From assembly GCA_045863555.1 (NCBI GenBank), contig BTUU01000012.1, positions 62,001 through 126,000 of the forward strand: a DNA stretch of 64,000 nt, given 5' to 3'. A program made the position numbers and the translations under genes. The notes beneath the pieces are model-generated. The model saw nothing but the letters and a program-made list of their open reading frames with translations, had not been told where the DNA came from and made no database searches. The DNA comes from JACRLV01 sp045863555. GTDB lineage: Bacteria > Planctomycetota > Phycisphaerae > UBA1845 > Fen-1342. Shown piece after piece: positions 56,983 to 64,000 of this stretch (its first letter is position 1; each line of letters begins with the position of its first letter).

Positions 56983-59900
56983 ATGCCCGACCGGCCGCCC
57001 AGCAAATCACATCCGCACCCGTTCAAGCGCAGGCCGCTGGACGTCGGCGAGCCTGCGCCTGTTGAAGCAGGCGATGCCGGACGCGTCGCCTACGCCGAAC
57101 TGGCCGTCACGACGAATTTCACGTTTCTGACCGGGGCGAGCCATCCCGAGGAGTATGTCGAGCAGGCGGCCGCGCTGGGTTTGAGCGCGATCGGCGTGGC
57201 GGACTGCAACACGCTCGCGGGCGTCGTGCGGGCGCACATCGCGGCGAAGGACCTGGGCCTGCGGCTGTGCGTCGGGGCGCGGCTGCGGTTCATGGATGCG
57301 CCGTGGCTGTCGCTGATCGTCTATCCGACGGACCGGGCGTCGTATGGGCGGCTGTGCGAGCTGCTCACGCTTGGCCGGCGGCGGGCGCCCAAGGGGGAGT
57401 GCCATCTGCTGCTGGGGGATGTATTGGGGACGGATGGATTGGGGGACCGGTCTCCGTCCGGTCTTTTTTCGGAGGAGCGCCAACCAAGTGAAAAGACCGG
57501 TCAGAGACCGGTCCCCCATGTCACCATCGACGGTCCGGCCGAAAAACCGGCCGTTGGCCGGTTCCACACTTTCCGGGCGTGCGGCGTTGAATTGGCAGAC
57601 GGCGACGGCGGTGCGGGAGACACAGCATCGGACGATCAAATCGCATTTACCGACGGCCTGCTCGCGATCGCGGTTGCCGCGGAATTGCCGGAAGGGAAAG
57701 ACGACTCCGGCGATGTCCCCTCTGCGAGCGCCGCGGCCGTCTTCGCCGCGCTGCGCGATACGTTCGACGACGATCGCCTCTCACTCGCTGTCTGCCGCCT
57801 CTACGGCTCGCGCGATGAAGCCGATCTGCGCGAGCGGCGAAAACTCGCCGAGCAGCTCAAGATCCCGCTCGTCGCGATCAACGACGTTTTCTACCACGCG
57901 CCCGACCGCCGGCCGCTCCAGGACGCGATCACCTGCATCCGCCACGGCTGCACGCTCGACGAAGCGGGGTTTCGGCTTTTTCCGAATGGCGAGCGATATC
58001 TCAAACCGCCCGCCGAGATGGCCCGCCTTTTTGCCGACATGCCCGAGGCTGTGCAGCGGACGATCGAGATCGCCGATCGCGCCGCGGGTGTGGGCGAAAA
58101 ACCGGCCATTGGCCGGTTCCACACTTCCGAGGCAAGCGGCGACAAACTCGAACACGGCGATGGGGGTGCTGGGGACACAATCCCGCATGCGGGCTTCAGC
58201 CTCGACGTCCTGCGCTACGAATACCCGCACGAAATCTGCCCCGACGGCCTGACGCCGATGGAGTATCTCCGCCGGTTGACGGCCGAAGGCGCGGCGAAGA
58301 GATATCCGCAGGGCGTGCCCGAGAAGGTGACGACGCAGATCGAGCACGAGATGCGGATGATCGAGGAACTCGCCTACGCGCCGTATTTCCTCACCGTCTA
58401 CGACATCGTTCGCTACGCCCGCGAGCGCGACATCCTCTGCCAGGGGCGCGGGGCCGCGGCAAATTCGGCCGTCTGCTACTGCCTGGGCATCACGTCGGTC
58501 GACCCGGATCGCATCAACATCCTCTTCGAGCGGTTCATCAGCCGCGAACGCGAGGAACCGCCGGACATCGACGTCGATTTCGAAAACGCCCGGCGGGAAG
58601 AGGTGTTTCAGTACATCTACGCGAAGTACGGCCGCGAGCGGGCGGCGATCACGGCGACCGTCGTGACGTATCACGGCCGCAGCGCCATCCGCGACCTGGG
58701 CAAGGTGCTGGGCCTCTCGCTGGACGCGGTGGACCGTATGTCCAAGCAGATCCACTGGTGGGACGAGCAGGTGTTCGGGGCGGACGAAGACGAGGAGGAG
58801 GATTCGGAGAGTGCGGGCGTCCCGTCAGCGAGTGTGGCGCACTTAGCTGTGTCTCCAGTACCGCCGTCGCACTCTGCGAATTCGACGCCGCGTGCCCGGA
58901 AAGTGTGGAACCGGCCAATGGCCGGTTTCTCGCCGCTGGTGCGAGATTCCCATCTCGCACCACTTTCCCCGGAATCCTTTCCGGGCTCCCAGGGACGGGA
59001 AGGGATTCCCGAAGACGGGGTGCGAGAAAGGATTCTCGCACCAGCGTCGACGCGAGAAAGGATTCTCGCACCAGCATCAAACGAGCATGCTTACGCGGAG
59101 TACCGCGAAAGCATGCCACCCATGCCACCCAGGCAAATGCCAACCGGGCAAATGCCACCTGGGCAAATGCCACCTAAGCAGGCGTCGCCCAAGCAATCAT
59201 CCAAACGCCCGCCGCGCGGCCACAACCACCCCGTCGTCGCGGAATTCAACCCGGACGACCCGACGATCCGCCTGCTCCTCCAGCTCTGCCGCGAAATCAG
59301 CGGCTTCCCGCGGCACCTCTCGCAGCACGTCGGCGGCTTCGTCATCACCCGCGGCCCGCTCTCGCAGCTCGTGCCCATCGAAAACGCCGCCATGGACGAC
59401 CGCACCGTCATCGAGTGGGACAAGGACGACATCGAAGCCCTCGGCATGCTCAAGATCGACATCCTCGCCCTCGGCATGCTCACCTGCATCCAGAAAGCCT
59501 TCGCCCTGCTCCGCCAACACCTCAGCCGCGATGTCGACCTCGCCACCGTCCCCGCCGAGGACCCCGGCGTCTACGACATGATCAGCCGCGGCGACACGCT
59601 CGGCGTCTTTCAGATCGAGTCGCGGGCGCAGATGCAGATGGTCCCGCGCGTGAAGCCGCGAAACTTCTACGACCTGGTCATCGAGATCTCGCTCGTCCGC
59701 CCCGGACCCATCGTCGGCAACATGGTTCATCCGTACCTGCGCCGCCGCAACGGCGAGGAGCCGGTCACCTATCCCGATGAAAAAGTCGAGCGCGTCCTCG
59801 GCCGCACGCTGGGCATCCCGCTTTTCCAGGAGCAGGCGATGGCCCTCGCGATGGTCGCCGCGGGCTTCACCGCCGGCGAGGCCGAGAAGCTGCGCCGCAC

Positions 59901-61002
59901 GATCAGCGCCTGGAAAACCCGGGGCAAGGATTCGATCCCGCGCTACCGCAAGCGGTTCATCGAGGGCATGACCGGCAACGGCTACGACGAAACGTTCGCC
60001 GTGCAGTGCTTCGAGCGGCTCAAGGGGTTCAGCGAGTACGGCTTTCCCGAGTCGCACGCGGCGAGCTTCGCCCTGCTGGTCTATGTCTCGTCGTGGCTGA
60101 AGTGCTACTACCCCGCCGTCTTCGCGGCCGCGCTGTTGAACAGCCAGCCGATGGGCTTTTACGCCCCCGCGCAGATCATCGCCGACGCGGCGGACCACGG
60201 CGTGCCCCTGCGGCCGGTGGATGTGAACGCCAGCGACTGGGACTGGACGCTCGAAGAGGGCGGCGTCGTGCTGCGCGTGGGCATGCGAAATATCCGCTCC
60301 CTGCGCGAGGCCGACGTGCAGGCGATCGTCGCTGCCCGGAAGAAACGCCCCGGCGGCCGCTTTGAGTCGATCCGCGCGTTGTGGATCGCCAGCGGCGTGT
60401 CGGCGGCGGTGCTGCACACGCTCGCGAAGGCGGACGCGTTCGGCTCGCTGGGCCTCTCGCGGCAACGGGCGCTATGGACGATCCAGGGCCTTGAAGATAA
60501 GCCGCTGCCGCTTTTTGAAGCCGCCCGCGACGAGCCGAGCGACCGCCCCGCGCCGCTGCCGCCAGTGGGGGATGTGGCGGAGGTCTCGCAGGATTACGAG
60601 ATGCTGGGCCTGTCGCTCAAGAGCCACCCGCTCGCGTTTCTGCGTGAGCGGCTCGAAAAGCGCCGCATCGCGACGGCGCGAAAGCTCAAGAGCGAGCACG
60701 AATTCGCCCACGGCCGCTTCGCCGGCGCGGCGGGGATCGTCCTCGTCCGCCAGCGCCCCGGCACGGCCAAGGGCGTGCTCTTCATGACGATCGAGGACGA
60801 GACGGAGCGGCTCGACCTGATCCTGCGCCCGCGAATCTACGAGAAATACCGCCAGGCGGCGCTCCACGCCCGCATTGTGATGGCCTACGGCCGTGTCGAA
60901 CGCGACGGCCGCGTCGTGCACCTGCTGGTGGAGCGCATCATCGACGCGGCGACGCTGTTTGAGACGCCGGAAGTGGGGACGCGGTCAAGGGATTTTCATT
61001 AG
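56983..61002 (+). CDS. dnaE2: Error-prone DNA polymerase III alpha (DnaE2) with in-frame repeat inserts
   Basis: A 1339-residue DnaE2; family members usually have about 1030-1100. The DnaE2-type PHP start YAELAVTTNFTFLTGASHPE lacks metal histidines as expected, and the palm motif PDIDVDFE carries the catalytic aspartates. LARxEVxxYxYAKYGRERAA-like sequence, FPRHLSQHVGGFVITRG, VRPGPIVGNMVHPYLRRRNG and the finger/OB parts follow in order. About 260 extra residues lie in three loops: after residue 152 (element D and C copy 3), at 373-398 (C copy 4), and at 622-735 (C copy 5, A copy 3, B copy 3, a QMPPG minisatellite). There are no stops or frameshifts. Confidence 0.9.
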   Translation: MPDRPPSKSHPHPFKRRPLDVGEPAPVEAGDAGRVAYAELAVTTNFTFLTGASHPEEYVEQAAALGLSAIGVADCNTLAGVVRAHIAAKDLGLRLCVGARLRFMDAPWLSLIVYPTDRASYGRLCELLTLGRRRAPKGECHLLLGDVLGTDGLGDRSPSGLFSEERQPSEKTGQRPVPHVTIDGPAEKPAVGRFHTFRACGVELADGDGGAGDTASDDQIAFTDGLLAIAVAAELPEGKDDSGDVPSASAAAVFAALRDTFDDDRLSLAVCRLYGSRDEADLRERRKLAEQLKIPLVAINDVFYHAPDRRPLQDAITCIRHGCTLDEAGFRLFPNGERYLKPPAEMARLFADMPEAVQRTIEIADRAAGVGEKPAIGRFHTSEASGDKLEHGDGGAGDTIPHAGFSLDVLRYEYPHEICPDGLTPMEYLRRLTAEGAAKRYPQGVPEKVTTQIEHEMRMIEELAYAPYFLTVYDIVRYARERDILCQGRGAAANSAVCYCLGITSVDPDRINILFERFISREREEPPDIDVDFENARREEVFQYIYAKYGRERAAITATVVTYHGRSAIRDLGKVLGLSLDAVDRMSKQIHWWDEQVFGADEDEEEDSESAGVPSASVAHLAVSPVPPSHSANSTPRARKVWNRPMAGFSPLVRDSHLAPLSPESFPGSQGREGIPEDGVRERILAPASTRERILAPASNEHAYAEYRESMPPMPPRQMPTGQMPPGQMPPKQASPKQSSKRPPRGHNHPVVAEFNPDDPTIRLLLQLCREISGFPRHLSQHVGGFVITRGPLSQLVPIENAAMDDRTVIEWDKDDIEALGMLKIDILALGMLTCIQKAFALLRQHLSRDVDLATVPAEDPGVYDMISRGDTLGVFQIESRAQMQMVPRVKPRNFYDLVIEISLVRPGPIVGNMVHPYLRRRNGEEPVTYPDEKVERVLGRTLGIPLFQEQAMALAMVAAGFTAGEAEKLRRTISAWKTRGKDSIPRYRKRFIEGMTGNGYDETFAVQCFERLKGFSEYGFPESHAASFALLVYVSSWLKCYYPAVFAAALLNSQPMGFYAPAQIIADAADHGVPLRPVDVNASDWDWTLEEGGVVLRVGMRNIRSLREADVQAIVAARKKRPGGRFESIRALWIASGVSAAVLHTLAKADAFGSLGLSRQRALWTIQGLEDKPLPLFEAARDEPSDRPAPLPPVGDVAEVSQDYEMLGLSLKSHPLAFLRERLEKRRIATARKLKSEHEFAHGRFAGAAGIVLVRQRPGTAKGVLFMTIEDETERLDLILRPRIYEKYRQAALHARIVMAYGRVERDGRVVHLLVERIIDAATLFETPEVGTRSRDFH
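57440..57518. repeat. Element D (79 bp palindrome, in dnaE2)
   Basis: Terminal inverted repeats of 15 bp, TGGGGGACCGGTCTC and GAGACCGGTCCCCCA, are perfect. The inside has a further ACCGGTC/CCGGTCTTTT pair. Part of its right half recurs at 63315-63341. It is read through in the dnaE2 frame. Confidence 0.8.
57546..57623 (-). repeat. Element C, copy 3 (78 bp, reversed, in dnaE2)
   Basis: 78 bp in the opposite orientation to copies 1, 2 and 5, with ACCGGCCGTTGGCCGGT at the left end. The reading frame of dnaE2 is open through it (read as PAVGRFHTFRACGVELADGD...). It begins 27 bp after element D. Confidence 0.85.
58101..58178 (-). repeat. Element C, copy 4 (78 bp, reversed, in dnaE2)
   Basis: 78 bp, reversed, with ACCGGCCATTGGCCGGT at the left end. 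It lies between the IEIADRAAGV helix and FSLDVLRYEYP, which are adjacent in ordinary DnaE2, so the insertion point is a natural loop. Confidence 0.85.
58849..58926 (+). repeat. Element C, copy 5 (78 bp, in dnaE2)
   Basis: 78 bp in the forward orientation, read as VSPVPPSHSANSTPRARKVW... It is followed after 8 bp by element A copy 3. Confidence 0.85.
58935..59045 (+). repeat. Element A, copy 3 (111 bp, in dnaE2)
   Basis: 111 bp with perfect 12-bp terminal inverted repeats, same orientation as copy 2 in imuB. A 30-bp partial duplicate of its right end (59046-59075) follows, again keeping the frame. Confidence 0.85.
59085..59116 (+). repeat. Palindromic element B, copy 3 (in dnaE2)
   Basis: The same 32-bp hairpin as in imuA and imuB, again read as HAYAEYRESMPP. 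Confidence 0.85.
59134..59178 (+). repeat. 15-bp minisatellite in dnaE2
   Basis: Three units of CAAATGCCACCTGGG (15 bp) encode QMPTG, QMPPG and QMPPK. They sit between element B and the conserved polymerase sequence resuming near residue 747. Confidence 0.8.
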
Positions 61003-61979
61003 GTGTTGCTTGAGACAATTCCGATCCGACTCCGCAACCAGTCGCGAATTTCCTCGGCGGCAGGCCGCTCCATCGCCCGTCGGATTTCCAGAACCTGGCC
61101 GTCGCGCGTCGTTAGTTCGACCGAACAGGGGAGCGCATCACCTTCTGCTTCGCGCACGTCGACTGCGGTGATTTCAGAAAACGGAATAGGCGTCGGTGCA
61201 TGCTTGGACAAATTCTGGGCCATTCGGACAACGCGATGACTCCGGTCAACTGTGAGGTCGAACCTTCCGGCTGCCGCCGCCCGCGCCGTGCGAATTCCGG
61301 CGACGAACCCTGCCAGCGGGATCAAAGCGATGGCGATGATGCACGCGAGCCACGGCGGATCACCGTTGAATAAAAAAGCAAGGGTGATGGCTATGACGAT
61401 CGGGGCTGGGAAGACGGCCACCAGGATCGCAGAGCCGACAGGACTTACCGCGGACGTGCGAATTCGCGAGCACGAGTCGTCTTCGAAACGCGCGAGTGAT
61501 GGCGTCCATGGCTTCCATCTTCGGAAGATCAGGCCCGCCCAGAACAGAAGCATCAGAACGTTGAATGGCACGAGCCCGATCAGCACGATCGCAATTGACG
61601 GATCTGCTCCGTACAGCAAAACGGCGGACGAGGGGTCTGCGGCCGAGTAGTAAACCGGCACAACCGCACCCGTCGGGTATTGGGAAACGACGCGACGAGC
61701 CCGCGAGCCCGTTGACGAAAACTCCCCGAAGCTATACCGCGTACCCACATAGGATCGGCCATTGACGACGAACGAATACGTAATCCGCGGGCGCCTCGCG
61801 CGGCCGCTGGAATCAACCTCGGAACGCGTCACAACCGCTTCCCCGCGAACGTACGTCGCGGCCGCCCACATTTGCCCAACTGCGTGTCCACCGAAGACAA
61901 GATCAAGTCCAAGGGTAATCACCGTACAAAAGACGGTGATGCCAAGGTGAATCACAAACTCACGTCGCGTCTTCGTCAT
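60999..61979 (-). CDS. DUF3592-like membrane protein
   Basis: A 326-residue membrane protein with about four to five hydrophobic segments. The N-terminal part has the DUF3592 pattern (VRGEAVVTRSEV, then ITYSFVVNGRSYVGTRYSFG, PTGAVVPVYYSAADPSSAVL). The C-terminal part is soluble (GRFDLTVDRSHRVVRMAQN...TTRDGQVLEIRRAMER) and looks like a small beta-rich domain. The ATG at 61979 is taken as the start. Its stop overlaps that of dnaE2 on the other strand (TTAG). The function is unknown. Confidence 0.7.
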   Translation of the reverse strand: MTKTRREFVIHLGITVFCTVITLGLDLVFGGHAVGQMWAAATYVRGEAVVTRSEVDSSGRARRPRITYSFVVNGRSYVGTRYSFGEFSSTGSRARRVVSQYPTGAVVPVYYSAADPSSAVLLYGADPSIAIVLIGLVPFNVLMLLFWAGLIFRRWKPWTPSLARFEDDSCSRIRTSAVSPVGSAILVAVFPAPIVIAITLAFLFNGDPPWLACIIAIALIPLAGFVAGIRTARAAAAGRFDLTVDRSHRVVRMAQNLSKHAPTPIPFSEITAVDVREAEGDALPCSVELTTRDGQVLEIRRAMERPAAEEIRDWLRSRIGIVSSNT

Positions 61980-62107
61980 CGAGCGGTACCGCTTTCCGCG
62001 CGATATCTTACAATCGAAACGGCCCGCCGAACAACTACAGGATTCGACGGGGAACATGTCGTGCGTAAGTGCATCGGAATTAGGCGCGGACTCGAAGACG
62101 CGACCTT

Positions 62108-63244
62108 TTACTCAAACACCCGCAGCACATCCGCCAGGCGCAGCGACTGGGCGCCTGCGGCCGTGTAAATGGCCTTGTCTTCGAGGCGCGGGTCCATGGG
62201 GTCGGAGAAGCCGAGGCGGATGCGGCCGTAGGCGGGGCCGACGCGGGTGAGTTCGACCTCGATGAGGCCGACTTCGGGCTCGTAGCGGATGAGGAGCGAC
62301 GCGTCGCCGAGCAGCGCCGCCTCGTCGGGGTTCAGCTCCGACAGGCGGAACCGGCTGGCGCGGAGTTCCCACTCCCGGCCGTCGACGCGGCGGGTCGAAA
62401 CTTCCTCGGCCACCTCCTCGATCCGCGCGACCAGCTCCGCCACGCGGTCCCCCCCGGCCCGGCCGGAGAGGAAGTCGAAGACGAGGCGTTCGAGCGGCGT
62501 TTCGGCCGTCGCGGGCGCGCCGAGATCTCCCGCTTGCCGAGGAATGGCGCCGGCTGCGCCAGTTTGCAGCGAGATTGCGCCATTTCCGCCCGGAACGCAG
62601 TCGACGAGATCACCGGGATTGTCGAGTTCGAGGATCAGGCCGGAGCGGAGCGTCGGCACGAGCATGCCGAGCAGGGGTACGCTCGCCGCGGTCTGCTTCG
62701 GGAGCTGGTCGAGCCGGACGTACGCCCACGGGCTCTTGTGCGTCAGCGACGCGGCGATTTCGCAGTCCAGCCCGTCGACACGCGGGTCGGCGGCCGTTCC
62801 GCGGAGCTGCATCTGGAGGCCGAGCCACTCGGGCTCCGGCCGGGCGCCGCTGCGGAAGAGCTGGGCGAGCGTGACGTCCTCGTCGAAGAGCATCTGGAGC
62901 CGGCCGGAGACGAGCAGGCCGCCCGACTCCAGCTTGTCGAAGGTGAACGACAGGCTGCGGTGCGAGCCTTCGCGGATGGAGCGGAAGATGGACGAGGCGA
63001 CGGCGGTGGAGCCGGGGCCGCTGGGCAGCAGGAAGGCGATGAACGCCAGCGCGGCGGCCGCGGCCGTGCCAAGGGCGGCGAAGAGGCGGGCCGAGAAGAT
63101 GATCCGCCGGGCAGCGGGCTCGGCGGCGGGTGCATGTTTCCAGCGGGCGGGCGACCCGGGCGAGGGCAGCTCGAGGACGCGGCCCATGGTGCGCAGGTTG
63201 CGCTCGAGGATGGCGTCTTGTCGTTCGTTGGCGTTATTGCGCAT
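62108..63244 (-). CDS. Membrane-anchored protein next to an ECF sigma factor (possible anti-sigma)
   Basis: A 378-residue protein with a soluble N-terminal region of about 50 residues, one transmembrane helix (LFAALGTAAAAALAFIAFLL) and a large periplasmic part. That part contains LSFTFDKLESGGLLVSGRLQ, a beta-rich pattern that recalls LolA/DUF2092-like domains. The gene follows an ECF sigma factor gene on the same strand, the usual place for an anti-sigma factor, and the topology fits. No zinc anti-sigma HxxxCxxC motif is seen in the N-terminus. A GAAGG site lies 7 bp upstream of the ATG at 63244. Confidence 0.6.
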   Translation of the reverse strand: MRNNANERQDAILERNLRTMGRVLELPSPGSPARWKHAPAAEPAARRIIFSARLFAALGTAAAAALAFIAFLLPSGPGSTAVASSIFRSIREGSHRSLSFTFDKLESGGLLVSGRLQMLFDEDVTLAQLFRSGARPEPEWLGLQMQLRGTAADPRVDGLDCEIAASLTHKSPWAYVRLDQLPKQTAASVPLLGMLVPTLRSGLILELDNPGDLVDCVPGGNGAISLQTGAAGAIPRQAGDLGAPATAETPLERLVFDFLSGRAGGDRVAELVARIEEVAEEVSTRRVDGREWELRASRFRLSELNPDEAALLGDASLLIRYEPEVGLIEVELTRVGPAYGRIRLGFSDPMDPRLEDKAIYTAAGAQSLRLADVLRVFE

Positions 63245-63314
63245 CGCAAAGCCTTCGCCGCTTCGGGGTCCACCTTCGACAGGTCTCTCCCGGAAACGTC
63301 CGCTCACCCCTATT

Positions 63315-63341
63315 GAAGACCGATCTGAGACCGATTCCCCA
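63315..63341. repeat. Partial copy of element D
   Basis: GAAGACCGATCTGAGACCGA and the next bases resemble the right half of element D in dnaE2 (57490-57518) at most positions. It lies in the 194-bp gap between the sigma-factor stop and the next gene, which also contains GC-rich palindromes, and shows that these repeats are not confined to the mutagenesis genes. Confidence 0.55.
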
Positions 63342-63438
63342 CGCGGAATTATCCGACTCGATTCAATTTCCGTCGGACCGATGCACCGGCCGGAGGCCGA
63401 CGCTCCCCGCATGGGGTTGGGGGCCGTCCGCCCCCGCA

Positions 63439-64000
63439 CTACGCGAAACTCAAGGCCTTCAATCGCTGCCGCAGCGCCTGCCGGGCCCGGTAGAGCCGGC
63501 CTTCGATCGCCCGTTCACTGATACCCAGCCGGGCGGCCAGCGCCGCGTGCGACAGATTTTCGAAATAGCAGCCGACGATCAACTCCTGCTCCTGCGACGA
63601 AAGGTCGGTGATCGCCAGGAGCAACTGGTCGCGAATTTCCTTGTTTTCCAGGTCGGCCGCCGGGATTTCCTCGTTGACGAGCCGCTCGGAGAGGTCGGCC
63701 GCGACGTCGGGATCGGGCACGGCGATCGCTACAGGGCGGCGGGCCTTCACCCGCCAGTGCGTCCGCAGCAGGTTCCGGGCGATCGCCCGGAGCCAGTATT
63801 CGAGGTTCGCCGGCGGCACGTTTTCGGCCCCGTTCCGCCCCTGAAGCCAGAGCTGCTGCATCAGGTCGTCGGCGAGGTGCGAATCGCCCGTGCGGACGAC
63901 GAAGAAGCGGTACAGGGACGGTGCGCAGGCATCGTAGGCGCGCTCGAAGGCGGGCTCAGACGTGACCCGCAGTGAAACCTCGGCGGCGGTGCTGAGGTTC
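63439..64000 (-). CDS. ECF-type RNA polymerase sigma factor (partial)
   Basis: The reading frame runs off the window end; 186 codons are visible, with no start codon in the last 139 bp, so the beginning is missing. Region 2 shows FERAYDACAPSLYRFFVVRT and DSHLADDLMQQLWLQ, and EYWLRAIARNLLRTHWRVK is the end of the domain. Region 4 has the helix-turn-helix LSHAALAARLGISERAIEGR, preceded by DLSSQEQELIVGCYFENL. It is an ECF sigma-70 factor, planctomycete-type by feel. The next gene downstream encodes a membrane protein that may be its anti-sigma partner. Confidence 0.88.
   Translation of the reverse strand, partial: NLSTAAEVSLRVTSEPAFERAYDACAPSLYRFFVVRTGDSHLADDLMQQLWLQGRNGAENVPPANLEYWLRAIARNLLRTHWRVKARRPVAIAVPDPDVAADLSERLVNEEIPAADLENKEIRDQLLLAITDLSSQEQELIVGCYFENLSHAALAARLGISERAIEGRLYRARQALRQRLKALSFA

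Overview
The window is GC-rich chromosomal DNA that most probably comes from the phylum Planctomycetota, perhaps the Phycisphaerae or a relative. The clues are protein families rather than rRNA: a DUF1501 Tat protein, an HYExAFE-type protein, membrane proteins with a CxxCGYDL...CPECG zinc-ribbon tail, secreted proteins with DCNxNGxPDECD repeats and dockerin-like ends, and a GTG-rich start-codon pattern. No rRNA, tRNA, CRISPR array, phage or classical transposase gene was recognised. LpxK points to a lipid A-containing outer membrane. Layout from left to right: 1-5.8 kb is rpoB (3' end) and rpoC, unusually separated by a GNAT gene and a small conserved gene. 6-13.9 kb holds an SRAP protein, a free-methionine-R-sulfoxide reductase, a broken PIN toxin with its antitoxin, an envelope group (epimerase, lpxK, unknown partner), tag, sodA and a metallophosphoesterase. 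14-24 kb has a secreted protein, a methyltransferase, a STAS protein, a release-factor-like protein, an aldehyde dehydrogenase, a gluzincin, etfB and etfA split by an S23-type gene, and a ParE/Phd pair. 24-29 kb is a WecA-like transferase, a GT4 glycosyltransferase and two zinc-ribbon-tailed membrane proteins. 29-43.5 kb holds a five-PAS hybrid kinase, a secreted M43 protease with calcium-type repeats, an MnmE-like GTPase, a GPx-like protein, a C-terminal processing protease, a PP2C phosphatase and an asparaginase-like protein. 43.5-52 kb has a degenerate M16 protein, a sugar-binding lipoprotein, cydAB (bd oxidase) and a dockerin-bearing secreted protein. 52-61 kb is the SOS mutagenesis set imuA-imuB and dnaE2. 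61-64 kb is a DUF3592-like protein, a membrane protein and an ECF sigma factor running off the end. The most striking feature is a population of short palindromic repeats. Outside genes there are hairpins before rpoC, two five-unit hairpin arrays (12.34 and 15.53 kb) and pairs of GTGCACAGT-type inverted repeats. Inside imuA, imuB and dnaE2, at least three repeat families lie within the reading frames without breaking them. One is 111 bp long in all three copies and one is 78 bp long in all five copies; both lengths are multiples of three, and both families occur in both orientations. The imuA and dnaE2 upstream regions also share a GTTC-N7-GTTA motif over or just after promoter-like sequences, suggesting a common SOS operator. 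A third theme is an S23 four-helix-bundle gene enclosed by about 30-bp inverted repeats between etfB and etfA, which looks like an inserted unit.
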